This document shows positions 1 through 6,338 of a stretch of DNA of 8,093 bases, in pieces. The DNA lies in contig JAJFGM010000068.1 in NCBI GenBank assembly GCA_021776145.1, positions 1-8,093 on the forward strand, written 5' to 3'. The notes under the pieces were generated by a model. It had not been told where the DNA came from and ran no database searches. It was given only the letters and a program-made list of their open reading frames with translations. Source of the DNA: Kiloniellaceae bacterium (lineage in GTDB: Bacteria > Pseudomonadota > Alphaproteobacteria > Kiloniellales > Kiloniellaceae). Within the stretch, counting starts at the first letter, position 1. Every line of letters begins with the position of its first letter. The translations under genes and the position numbers were made by a program.

Positions 1-1
1 C

Positions 2-862
2 AGGATAACGATTACTGGCGAATTCGTTGATCACGACCAATCGGGTCAGGCTGCCGCACGGAGACTGCCGATCATGAATGTTCCGCGGTCGTCCGGAGAG
101 CAGCGATCACAAAACCAAGTCGTCGTCCAGAACAGCCTGCAAAGAGATCTGGCGCGCTTCGAACGGCAAGCCAGCCTTCTGGAATTGTCCTCGGCCTTGA
201 CGCACGAAATCAATCAGCCCTTGACCGCTGTGATGGGATACGCGCAAAGCGTGCAGATAACTTTGCGGAACAGCGAAACCAGCGCCCTTCCCGCTTGCGA
301 GGCGATCAGGCAACAAATCGACAATCTGCTGGAACAGGCCCTACGCCTCCGCGACACGTTGGTGCATCACCGTTTATCGCCGCCAAGACGCGAAGAACCG
401 CTCCGCCCGGTCGACATCAACGCCGTCGTAAGCGACGCCCGCAATCTGGTTTGTGACGAATTTGACGAACCCCGACCACGGATCGAACTGCGCCTCGGTG
501 CCGCGCGGGCGACCGTCGAGGCGGACCGAATGGAATTGCTGCACACGATCGTCTGCCTCGCCCGCAACTCCGTCGAATCTATGGCAGGAAATCCCACCCC
601 CCTTGTAACGATTGAGACAAGGATGCGATGCAAGGACCAAATCGAAGTCGCAGTCAGCGATATCGGTGTCGGTCTTACCGCATCACTGTCGCAACGGATG
701 TTCCATCCTTTTGTCTCCAACAAGCCTGGGCGTTTGGGATTGGGGCTCGCCATTTGCCATCGAACTGTATCCTTGTTGGGGGGCGGATTGTCAGCGGAAG
801 TCAACTCGTCGGGCGGAACGAAGGTACGAATCGTGCTGCCGGTTGCGCTCAACCAGGGGTAG
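2..862 (+). CDS. Sensor histidine kinase, 5' end outside the window (FixL-like partner of the next gene)
   Basis: Autophosphorylating histidine kinase that should pass phosphate to the response regulator encoded immediately downstream. Numbered from the first ATG (position 74): H-box LTHEINQPL with phosphoacceptor His44, N-box LARNSVESM (Asn165), G1 box DIGVG (196-200), F-box near FHPF (210-213), G2 box GLGLAI (222-227) and a closing GGTKVRIVLP strand. This is a complete HisKA plus HATPase_c core with no membrane segment. The frame stays open to the left edge. The codons before the ATG read GEFVDHDQSGQ followed by ARRLPIM, which fits the last strands of a PAS/PAC domain (D..G....R..G pattern). 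I therefore think the gene starts upstream and the window shows only its end. The alternative is a compact 262-residue kinase starting at 74, where GGAG sits 10 bases upstream. The stop lies 4 bases before the regulator's ATG, so the two are co-transcribed. Confidence 0.8.
   Translation, partial: RITITGEFVDHDQSGQAAARRLPIMNVPRSSGEQRSQNQVVVQNSLQRDLARFERQASLLELSSALTHEINQPLTAVMGYAQSVQITLRNSETSALPACEAIRQQIDNLLEQALRLRDTLVHHRLSPPRREEPLRPVDINAVVSDARNLVCDEFDEPRPRIELRLGAARATVEADRMELLHTIVCLARNSVESMAGNPTPLVTIETRMRCKDQIEVAVSDIGVGLTASLSQRMFHPFVSNKPGRLGLGLAICHRTVSLLGGGLSAEVNSSGGTKVRIVLPVALNQG
855..859 (+). promoter_or_regulatory. Ribosome binding site of the response regulator
   Basis: AGGGG, 7 bases before ATG 867, lies across the stop codon of the kinase gene. 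It decides the start among several in-frame upstream ATGs and supports translational coupling of the pair. Confidence 0.6.
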
Positions 863-866
863 TTTT

Positions 867-1487
867 ATGCCTATATCGATGGTGTATGTAATCGATGACG
901 ATCCTGGAGTACGAGCGTCCTTGAGATCGTTGTTGGAGGCCGCCGGTTTGCCGGCGGAGTGTTTTTCATCCTGCACTGAATTCCTGGATAGGTATCAGCC
1001 GGATTGCAGTGGCTGCTTGGTCCTGGACGTGCGACTCCCTGGCATGAGCGGACTCGACTTGCAGCGTAAGCTTAGGGATGACGGACTGAATCTGCCGGCA
1101 GTCATCATCACCGGCCACGGCGACGTACCCATGGCGGTCGAGGCCATGAAGTGCGGGGCAACGGACTTCATCGAAAAACCGTTTACTGCCGACATCATTC
1201 TGGAAAGCGTCAAAAGGGCTCTCAGAAAACAGGAATCGCAGGCGGCGGCAACGCTCACGGCTGCACAGACACTGGAGCGTCTCGACACCCTCACCCCACG
1301 CGAAAAGCAAGTCCTGAACGGTCTGGTCACTGGGCAGCAAAACAAGATCATTGCACACGAGATGGGAATCAGTGCGCGCACGGTCGAGATACACCGCGCG
1401 CGCGTGATGCAAAAGATGCAGGCTAAAAGTCTGCCGGAGTTGGTCCGCACGGCGGTTTATGCCGGCATCCTGCCCAAAGCCTCTTAA
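867..1487 (+). CDS. FixJ/NarL-type response regulator (REC + LuxR HTH)
   Basis: Transcriptional response regulator of 206 residues. The receiver domain (about 1-120) has the acidic pair Asp10/Asp11, phosphoacceptor Asp54 (LVLDVRLPGMSG), Thr82 and Lys104. The stretch ITGHGDVPMAVEAMK and the later IEKPF are hallmarks of the FixJ/TtrR/NodW group. A LuxR-type helix-turn-helix follows at about 140-200 (LTPREKQVL, then ISARTVEIHRARV). The longer open frame beginning at 612 overlaps the kinase in another frame and is not real. ATG 867 is chosen because AGGGG (855-859) lies 7 bases upstream and the encoded protein begins directly with the first beta strand. Partner: the kinase just upstream. Target genes are unknown; the divergence-free gap and operator-like repeats downstream make the next gene a candidate. 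It should not be named fixJ, because many paralogues share this architecture. Confidence 0.93.
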   Translation: MPISMVYVIDDDPGVRASLRSLLEAAGLPAECFSSCTEFLDRYQPDCSGCLVLDVRLPGMSGLDLQRKLRDDGLNLPAVIITGHGDVPMAVEAMKCGATDFIEKPFTADIILESVKRALRKQESQAAATLTAAQTLERLDTLTPREKQVLNGLVTGQQNKIIAHEMGISARTVEIHRARVMQKMQAKSLPELVRTAVYAGILPKAS

Positions 1488-1499
1488 CGCCGCACAGCC

Positions 1500-1518
1500 G
1501 ACGACCAGCGGTGTCGTC
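1500..1518 (+). terminator. Weak hairpin after the two-component operon
   Basis: Arms GACGAC (1500-1505) and GTCGTC (1513-1518) enclose a 7-base loop, 12 bases after the regulator's stop. Only a broken T-run (CTTGTTT) follows about 10 bases later, so an intrinsic terminator is possible but poorly supported. Confidence 0.25.
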
Positions 1519-1681
1519 CGCCGACTCTTGTTTCATCAAGTTATGATCAATCTTAAGCAGAACTTTGAATTCGCTGCTGATTCTGACTGTTGGATGCCCG
1601 GCGACGTCAGGTCCACCGTTCAATCGAGCAAGTGCCGATCCTACCGAATTTGTGAGAGGGCCTACCACCAACCCGCGCGCT

Positions 1682-1710
1682 GCGACAATAGGTAGAATAC
1701 CGAATATAAT
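1682..1710 (+). promoter_or_regulatory. Sigma70-like promoter for the 185-residue protein gene
   Basis: A perfect -10 hexamer TATAAT at 1705-1710 is preceded, after exactly 17 bases, by GCGACA (1682-1687), which matches 4 of 6 bases of TTGACA. Transcription would begin near 1717, giving a leader of about 74 bases before the GTG start at 1791. A consensus -10 is uncommon in GC-rich genomes, which adds weight. The symmetric elements at 1700-1738 overlap it. Confidence 0.55.
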
Positions 1711-1738
1711 TTGAATTCAATTTCTGCTTACTATTCGG
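1700..1738. promoter_or_regulatory. Operator-like inverted repeat and palindrome over the promoter
   Basis: CCGAATA (1700-1706) is perfectly inverted as TATTCGG (1732-1738). Between the arms lies a 10-base perfect palindrome TTGAATTCAA (1711-1720). The left arm overlaps the -10 hexamer and the palindrome covers the predicted transcription start. A dimeric regulator bound here would block RNA polymerase. Which protein binds is not visible; the adjacent LuxR-type regulator is one candidate. The repeat geometry is read directly from the sequence, while the operator role is inferred. Confidence 0.45.
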
Positions 1739-1777
1739 CTCCACAGTGGCGCGACGACCGTAATAGGACTACAAGGC

Positions 1778-1782
1778 AGGAG
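1778..1782 (+). promoter_or_regulatory. Ribosome binding site that fixes the GTG start of the unknown gene
   Basis: AGGAG lies 8 bases before GTG 1791. The alternative ATG at 1815 lacks any purine-rich site at proper spacing. Confidence 0.6.
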
Positions 1783-1790
1783 ATCAGAGA

Positions 1791-2348
1791 GTGGGCAATC
1801 CATATCACGACACGATGGGGAATTCGGAGACCTTGATATTGGCGTTGGCCGGCCGCCTCGAGGCCCTCTATGACGTTGTGGACAGTCTCGACAACACAGA
1901 AATCAGCGCCATCTCGGACGCCAGATTCGCCAAGTCCAAAGGTTGTATCGCGGCACATCTGGAGACTGTTCGCCAAGCCAATGACAAGACCATCGGCTGC
2001 GTCGAACAATCGATCGTTGAAAACCCGGCTGAGAGCCTTCCCGATGCTGCCATACAGTTGATGCTGGCTGCCGGGTTCACCGACTGTGTCCGCAACGGCT
2101 GCAAATCGCAGGCGGATTTCTACCTTGAAAAGGTCGCGATGCTGATCGACTCGGCCTTGGCGGTCATCATCCGTGACACCGGATTGAAGATCGCCGACTA
2201 CGGGGCCGGCCGCTACATACCCAACTATGCGTCTTTCTCGGCGCGAAATCAGGCACGCGAAATTACCGAGATGCTTGAGCTCAATACCGCACAAGCGTCG
2301 ATCTCATCGCAGCTTTTAGAAAGCCCCGAGGAACCCAAGAGCCCCTGA
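1791..2348 (+). CDS. Hypothetical protein, 185 residues, function unknown
   Basis: I do not recognise this protein. The start is GTG 1791, preceded at 8 bases by AGGAG (1778-1782). The in-frame ATG at 1815 has no such site, so GTG is preferred. The product looks soluble and mostly alpha-helical, with no signal peptide or membrane span. It contains isolated cysteines (for example in GCIAAH, TIGCVE, TDCVRNGC) that form no obvious metal motif. The central part (LETVRQANDKTIGCVEQSI) suggests amphipathic helices, and the C-terminal tail is rich in Ser, Pro and Glu. It stands alone behind its own promoter with operator-like symmetry and follows a two-component pair on the same strand, so it may be a target of that pair. 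Reading frame, ribosome site and promoter support it as a real gene, but no role can be assigned. Confidence 0.75.
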   Translation: MGNPYHDTMGNSETLILALAGRLEALYDVVDSLDNTEISAISDARFAKSKGCIAAHLETVRQANDKTIGCVEQSIVENPAESLPDAAIQLMLAAGFTDCVRNGCKSQADFYLEKVAMLIDSALAVIIRDTGLKIADYGAGRYIPNYASFSARNQAREITEMLELNTAQASISSQLLESPEEPKSP

Positions 2349-2567
2349 AGTGCCCTTGCGCTGGAGATCGCCGCCAGCCATAAAGTCGGCCCAAACGAGG
2401 GAAGCACCGAGAACCGGCTTCTCCAAGGCTCCAGTCCACCCCCGAGCCACGCAGGATAATACCTTGTTGTGAGCGTGCCCCGCTGTCTGCCATACATGAA
2501 GTCGGAAGGCGATTTGGCGCACAGAGAGTTGGTGTCACGTCGCGATGTAGGGAATTCGAGACGGGGA

Positions 2568-3389
2568 ATGACACAGCCGGACCTGCGGCCAATTGCCGAC
2601 TTTCCCGCCAGCGCGCGCCGCGCCTTGAAAGGTGTTTTTGCCGACATTGACGATACGCTAACGACCGAGGGCCGCCTGACCGCAGAAGCTTACGCGGCGA
2701 TGGAGCGGCTCCAGCGGGCTGGCTTGCTGGTCGTCCCCATTACCGGGCGACCGGCCGGATGGTGCGATCATTTCGCACGCATGTGGCCGATCGACGCCAT
2801 TGTTGGAGAAAACGGCGCTTTTTATTTTCACTACGATAGAAATGCCCGAAAACTCACCAAACGCTTCATCGCCGATAAAAGCGAACGTGAAAGCAACCGT
2901 CGGCGCCTAAGTACTTTGCGGCAACAAATTCTGGACGAAGTTCCGGGTTGCGGGATTGCCTCGGACCAGCTTTACCGCGAAGCCGATCTGGCGATCGATT
3001 TTTGTGAAGACGTCGATCGCCTGCCGGCTGAATCGGTGGCCAAGATCGTCAACCTTTTCGAAGCCGCTGGTGCGACGGCCAAGGTCAGTTCCATCCATGT
3101 CAACGGCTGGTTCGGCAGCTACGACAAGCTGACCATGACACGCATCGCCATGGCCGAGTGTTTCGGACTCGATCTCGACGCCGAGAAAGCGCACTTCACC
3201 TTTGTCGGGGATTCTCCCAATGACGCGCCAATGTTCGGTTTTTTCCCGCATTCCGTGGGCGTGGCAAATGTCCGCGACTTCGAGGCGCAGCTGCCCGCCG
3301 CGCCGACCTACGTGACAGAGGCCGCCTGCGGCGCGGGCTTCGCCGAACTGGCCACTCTGATTCTCCAAGCCGCGGAGGTCCCGACGTGA
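2568..3389 (+). CDS. HAD-superfamily hydrolase, subfamily IIB (Cof/SPP-like phosphatase)
   Basis: Probable Mg2+-dependent phosphatase acting on a sugar phosphate or other small phosphoester; the substrate cannot be read from the sequence. Numbered from ATG 2568 (273 residues), motif I is FADIDDTLT with nucleophile Asp26 and general acid/base Asp28. Motif II is VVPITGRP with Thr59. The motif III lysine is Lys187 (SYDKLTM). Motif IV is FVGDSPNDAPMF with Asp215 and Asp219. Between motifs II and III lies a cap of about 120 residues, as expected for C2-capped HAD-IIB enzymes. The frame extends upstream to GTG 2469, but those 33 residues are low in similarity to the fold. ATG 2568 gives the usual family length and is preceded by purine-rich GAGACGGGG, though that site sits unusually close to the codon. 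The gene is not tightly coupled to either neighbour. Confidence 0.88.
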   Translation: MTQPDLRPIADFPASARRALKGVFADIDDTLTTEGRLTAEAYAAMERLQRAGLLVVPITGRPAGWCDHFARMWPIDAIVGENGAFYFHYDRNARKLTKRFIADKSERESNRRRLSTLRQQILDEVPGCGIASDQLYREADLAIDFCEDVDRLPAESVAKIVNLFEAAGATAKVSSIHVNGWFGSYDKLTMTRIAMAECFGLDLDAEKAHFTFVGDSPNDAPMFGFFPHSVGVANVRDFEAQLPAAPTYVTEAACGAGFAELATLILQAAEVPT

Positions 3390-3403
3390 CATCCACGGCC
3401 TGC

Positions 3404-3438
3404 TCCCGTTGCGGGACGATCGGAATAGTGGGAACGGG
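3404..3438. repeat. Two overlapping inverted repeats between phosphatase and nitroreductase genes
   Basis: TCCCG (3404-3408) can pair with CGGGA (3412-3416). Alternatively CCCGTT (3405-3410) can pair with AACGGG (3433-3438). The two pairings are mutually exclusive. No T-tract follows, so it is not a standard terminator, and any regulatory role is speculative. Confidence 0.3.
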
Positions 3439-3506
3439 ATTGACGCCGAAACCATAGCGGCCAAATACTCGTCGCCGGCCAGCGCGAAGATTGATGGGGA
3501 ACTGGC

Positions 3507-4334
3507 ATGAGTACGCAAGACACGACCGGCGAGGATCTGCGCACTTCTTTGCAGCAACGCTTCGGCGAGGCGCCCTCAATTCCCGAGGGTCTCAAAGGTC
3601 TCGACGTGCTTCTGGGCCTCGCCAACCACAGCACCCACCGCAAGTATCGCACCGAGGCAGTGCCGAGGGACCTGCTTCGCCTTGTCGCCACCGTTGCCCT
3701 TTCAGCACCTTCGAAATCCGACCTGCAGCAGGCCGATATCGTTGAGATCGCCGATGCCGATATACGCCGCGCCATCGCCGATTTAATCCCCGCCATGCCA
3801 TGGATCGCGCTGGCGCCGGCCTTTCTGGTCATCTGTGGCAACGGCCGCAGGTTGCTCGAGGCCTCGGCTCTACATGGCGAGACTTTCGCCAACCGCCATC
3901 TCGATCATTTCTTCAACGCCAGCGTCGACGCCGCGCTTGTCCTTCAAAACCTGATCGTCGCCGCCGAGGCCGTCGGCCTCGGCACCTGTCCAATCAGCGT
4001 GATTCGCAATCACGCGGCGATCGTTTCCGGCATTCTGGATTTGCCAGATCACGTTTTTCCCGTTGCCGGCCTCTGTCTCGGCTGGCCGGAGGCCGAAGGG
4101 CGTATTTCGCCACGATTGCCACTGTCGCAGACGCTGCACCGCGACCGTCACGACGACAGCCAGCTTGCCTCCGAACTCATGGCATATGATGAGCGCCGCG
4201 GTCGCCGCGACGGCTGGGATCCAAGCGACCCCGACTTCATTGGTTGGTCGCGCGCCAAGGCGCGCATGTATGCCGAGGAGCAAAGGCAAGATTTCGGTGC
4301 CTTTGTCAGCGACAAGGGATTTCAGCTCATCTAA
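3507..4334 (+). CDS. NfsA/FRP-like FMN-dependent nitroreductase
   Basis: Cytoplasmic flavoprotein of 275 residues, expected to transfer hydride from NAD(P)H through FMN to nitroaromatics, quinones or flavin. The N-terminal part has the flavin-phosphate-binding pattern HRKYRTEAVP (44-53), then the ATVALSAPSKSDLQ stretch (61-74) that lines the FMN site. The second half carries AAEAVGLGTCPISVIRNH (152-169) and LDLPDHVFPVAGLCLGWP (177-194), characteristic of the NfsA/FRP subgroup, followed by PRLPL and a helical tail to residue 275. Family members are usually about 240-280 residues, so the gene looks complete. GGGGA (3496-3500) lies 6 bases before ATG 3507, supporting the start. It shares orientation with the upstream phosphatase but is 117 bases away, and it converges on the LysE/RhtB gene. 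The physiological substrate is unknown. Confidence 0.9.
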   Translation: MSTQDTTGEDLRTSLQQRFGEAPSIPEGLKGLDVLLGLANHSTHRKYRTEAVPRDLLRLVATVALSAPSKSDLQQADIVEIADADIRRAIADLIPAMPWIALAPAFLVICGNGRRLLEASALHGETFANRHLDHFFNASVDAALVLQNLIVAAEAVGLGTCPISVIRNHAAIVSGILDLPDHVFPVAGLCLGWPEAEGRISPRLPLSQTLHRDRHDDSQLASELMAYDERRGRRDGWDPSDPDFIGWSRAKARMYAEEQRQDFGAFVSDKGFQLI

Positions 4335-4393
4335 AAAGACGGCCCCGCGAGCTTGCCGACGACGCGGCGCGGAATTACGCCGAGCGCCGCGTC
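4333..4393 (-). terminator. Inverted repeat and T-tract between convergent genes
   Basis: A perfect 10-base inverted repeat, GACGCGGCGC (4361-4370) with GCGCCGCGTC (4384-4393), surrounds the stop of the LysE/RhtB gene. On the minus strand, transcription then meets a short CGGC/GCCG stem and five T residues (complement of A4333-4337), which overlap the nitroreductase stop codon. The strong stem has no T-run of its own and the T-run has only a weak stem, so this is a plausible but atypical terminator serving the convergent pair. Confidence 0.4.
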
Positions 4394-5001
4394 AGCGCGG
4401 TCAGCAAACCCGCGGCGATGAGAAATCCGCCACCGATACGATTGACCAGGCGCAGAGTAGCGGGGCGCCGAAATCGCGCCCGCAGTTCGCTGGCGAGCCA
4501 TACCCAGATCGCGATGCTAACGGTGGCAAGAACCAGAAAGGTGGCTTCGAGAATGACAAACTGCGGCACCACTGGATAGGCGGCATCGACGAATTGCGGC
4601 ACGAAAGCGATAAAAAAAACGATACTCTTGGGATTGAGCGCGGTCACCAGATAGGCGCTCCAGAATATCCGGCCACGTCCGGAAGAGCCGGCTTCCGGCT
4701 CGGCCGTTTGCAGTTTCGGCTCGGCGCGCCAAAGCTGAATGCCCAGCCAAATGAGATACCCCGCCCCAAACAGCTTCAACAGCGTGAAGAGGGTCGCCGA
4801 GGTCGCCAGGATGGCCCCGGCACCAAGCAGGGACAATGTCATGGCCGTGAAATCACCAAGCGCGACGCCCGGCACGCTGGCCCAGCCGGTAGCGCGGCCG
4901 CGGTTCAACGCATGACCGACGACCAGCATCACCGTTGGACCGGGGATCACCAGCAACGCCGTGCTGGCCAAGGCGAAAGCAAACCACACTTCAACAACCA
5001 T
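4375..5001 (-). CDS. LysE/RhtB family amino-acid exporter
   Basis: Inner-membrane efflux carrier of 208 residues, the usual family size of about 205. The family exports amino acids such as lysine, threonine or homoserine using the proton gradient; the substrate here is unknown. The N-terminal signature PGPTVMLVVGHALNRGRATG (20-39) is typical of RhtB proteins, followed by GVALGDF (45-51). Hydrophobic spans lie near residues 5-25, 42-66, 70-90, 112-138, 146-170 and 186-203, which fits six transmembrane helices. A charged loop (LWRAEPKL onward, about 90-110) separates helices 3 and 4. TALNPKS (about 121-127) is a second family motif. On the minus strand AGGAGAAGGG lies just upstream of ATG 5001, supporting the start. 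Its first third and part of its upstream region recur in degraded form at 6339-6620. Confidence 0.93.
   Translation of the reverse strand: MVVEVWFAFALASTALLVIPGPTVMLVVGHALNRGRATGWASVPGVALGDFTAMTLSLLGAGAILATSATLFTLLKLFGAGYLIWLGIQLWRAEPKLQTAEPEAGSSGRGRIFWSAYLVTALNPKSIVFFIAFVPQFVDAAYPVVPQFVILEATFLVLATVSIAIWVWLASELRARFRRPATLRLVNRIGGGFLIAAGLLTALTRRSA
4787..5001 (-). repeat. Direct-repeat copy 1: 5' third of the exporter gene
   Basis: These 215 bases align without gaps to 6339-6553. I counted 15 mismatches by eye (about 93% identity), four of them clustered at codons 2-3. A weaker match upstream of the gene pairs 5050-5083 with 6587-6620 (26 of 34 bases). Both copies have the same orientation and flank the DUF1062 gene. 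Confidence 0.9.
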
Positions 5002-5495
5002 GGGATCCCTTCTCCTATCACACCATTCTCGACTAATTCTCCCTTCAAGGCATCAAAGACAGAAGCCGAAACGCCATTCAAGGCAATTTTCGCCGTCTGG
5101 CAAAAACCGGTCTATTGACCAGGTAAATGCGAGATGACACATTCCCGGTCCGGCACAGCGCGCAGGAAACACCCGCGCACAGCGCGCAGGAAACACCCGC
5201 GCAAAGCGTACGGAATTACAAACGCACCGCGAGCCGTTTATTGCCTTCGTAACCGCCGATCTCAGATTTACCGCGACACCCGCCCCTCGCATGGGGCCGG
5301 GTCTGATTTCGTGCGATTGCGGCAGGCTGAGATCGGAACGGCAAAGTTCCGGCATCTAATCGGCCGCTGGCCCCGCGCGTCGCGCAATCCCACGCCTTTC
5401 CTCACCGCTTTGCCAACGACCGATCCGTCTGACTTGACCTCTTCGGCCTCGCTACCAGCGCACGGCACTTCCAAAAATGGAAGGCTGTTATCGGC
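5002..5495. other. Gene-poor spacer between the exporter and DUF1062 genes
   Basis: About 490 bases between divergently transcribed genes. The left end holds the exporter's ribosome site and a stretch (5050-5083) conserved beside the second exporter copy. The middle holds a 24-base tandem duplication (5153-5200). Open frames on both strands cross the region, but they lack recognisable motifs and ribosome sites, so I treat them as chance. No clear sigma70 promoter was seen for either gene. Confidence 0.5.
5153..5208. repeat. 24-base tandem duplication plus partial third copy
   Basis: The unit that begins GCACAGCGCGCAGG and ends AAACACCCGC occupies 5153-5176 and is repeated exactly at 5177-5200. 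GCAAAGCG (5201-5208) continues a third unit with one mismatch before it decays. Two copies without spacers exclude a CRISPR array; replication slippage is the simplest origin. Confidence 0.85.
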
Positions 5496-6131
5496 ATGCG
5501 AGACGCACATCTTGTCCTCTGGCGCGTTTCACCGGCGGACATTCCCGAGATCTGGCGACATTGCCCCGGCTGCAGTTTTGACAGACCCTTTGTCTGCAGC
5601 GGCAAATTCCGTTGCAACCTGCAAAAGAAGCGCCTCGACGTCTGGCTGATCTACCGCTGTCGAGACTGTGGCCGCCGCTGGAATCTACCGGTCCTGGAAC
5701 GGCGTCACGTCAAATCGGTCGACAAGGCCCTACTCGAAGCTTTCGCGGCGGATTGCCCGCGGCAAGTCCAGAATTATGCCTGCGACCGCGAACTCTTACG
5801 CCGCCACGCGAAACGCTTGGAAGTGGGCCGCGAGATGCGCCTCGAAAAGATCCAACTCCGGGCGGATCAATCGCCGCGATGGACCACCGTTGTAACGCTT
5901 AGTGTGCCGCCGACGAACGCGCCGCGCCTGGACCGCCTTTTCGCCCGCGCCCTGTGCCTGTCACGCAAGCGCTTGCAGTTTCTGATCGACGCAGGAATCT
6001 TGAGCTTGCGGCCGGAGAGACCGCGGTCTTGGCGGCGGCCGGCTGGCGATGGGCAGAGGGTTGCTCTCGACTTGGCAAGACTGCAAAACGCGCCCGATCT
6101 TCGCGACTGGCTTCTGCAAAAACTGTTGTGA
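5496..6131 (+). CDS. DUF1062 family protein with paired CxxC motifs
   Basis: The 211-residue product matches what I know of DUF1062, a family of unknown function. The N-terminal half contains two CxxC pairs, HCPGC (Cys23/Cys26) and YRCRDC (Cys55/Cys58), separated by a stretch with SGKFRCN and RLDVWLIY. This suggests a zinc-ribbon-like fold. Typical family landmarks are the SGKFR and WLIYRC segments and the RWNLPVLER run after the second pair. The C-terminal half has RLDRLFARALCLSRKRLQFLIDAGIL (about 144-169), reminiscent of a small S4-like helical RNA-binding segment, and ends in a short helix. ATG 5496 is supported by GGAAGG 11 bases upstream and by its position just before the conserved region. 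The gene lies between two direct repeats derived from the exporter gene. The biological role is unknown. Confidence 0.82.
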   Translation: MRDAHLVLWRVSPADIPEIWRHCPGCSFDRPFVCSGKFRCNLQKKRLDVWLIYRCRDCGRRWNLPVLERRHVKSVDKALLEAFAADCPRQVQNYACDRELLRRHAKRLEVGREMRLEKIQLRADQSPRWTTVVTLSVPPTNAPRLDRLFARALCLSRKRLQFLIDAGILSLRPERPRSWRRPAGDGQRVALDLARLQNAPDLRDWLLQKLL

Positions 6132-6179
6132 CGGACGGGCCGTACTTTCAAGCTGGCTAGCGAGGCACTGATTGGGTGT

Positions 6180-6338
6180 CTATGACTTCCGCAGATCAGC
6201 CAGACGCGCCGATATCCTCGGCCACTGCGCGGCGGCATGACCGAGGCGAAACTCCTCGCTAAAATCGACGTAGATGTACGACGCCTGGCAGGCGTTTACC
6301 CGCGGTGCCTGGGTCGCGACCACGGTCAGCCTATCGGC
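6180..6338 (-). pseudogene. Remnant resembling a glutathione S-transferase C-terminus
   Basis: On the minus strand an open frame of 52 codons ending at TAG (6180-6182) reads ADRLTVVATQAPRV, then YIYVDFSEEFRLGHAAAQWP, then RISARLADLRKS. The order 'DRLTVAD-like staple, helix with VDF, then WPRI..L..L' resembles the end of GST family proteins. The residues around the staple are altered and the protein stops earlier than a typical GST. The frame has no start and begins exactly where the exporter-like homology (6339 onward) stops. I see a coding-like fragment; its assignment to GST is from memory of the family and is tentative. Confidence 0.35.

Larger units (their letters stand above)
1488..1790. 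other. Intergenic region between the response regulator and the unknown gene
   Basis: No open frame here looks coding. The left part holds a modest hairpin (1500-1518). The right part is AT-richer than its surroundings and carries a promoter and operator-like symmetry, listed separately. Nothing recognisable was seen between about 1560 and 1680. Confidence 0.6.

Noticed and set aside
612..866. Long N-terminal extension of the response regulator frame
   Set aside because: It overlaps the kinase gene in another frame, has no family similarity, and the receiver domain begins right after ATG 867, which has its own ribosome site.
1529..1550. Possible FNR/FixK-type box (TTG...CAA and ATCAA elements)
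   Set aside because: TTG and CAA at 1529-1540 are separated by 6 instead of 8 bases. The other arrangement has only one matching half (ATCAA), so no proper TTGAT-N4-ATCAA site is present.
2469..2567. Upstream GTG start for the HAD phosphatase
   Set aside because: The extra 33 residues lie before the usual family N-terminus and show no fold features, and family length is met from ATG 2568.
4063..5118. 351-codon plus-strand open frame opposite the exporter gene
   Set aside because: It is a low-complexity, Arg/Gln/Gly-rich shadow of the nitroreductase end and the exporter antisense strand. The exporter on the minus strand has clear family motifs and a ribosome site.
5153..5208. CRISPR-like repeats
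   Set aside because: The units are directly adjacent without spacers and there are only two complete copies.
5134..5649. 171-codon plus-strand open frame across the spacer
   Set aside because: It has no recognisable motif or ribosome site, translates the tandem repeat, and overlaps the DUF1062 gene in a different frame.
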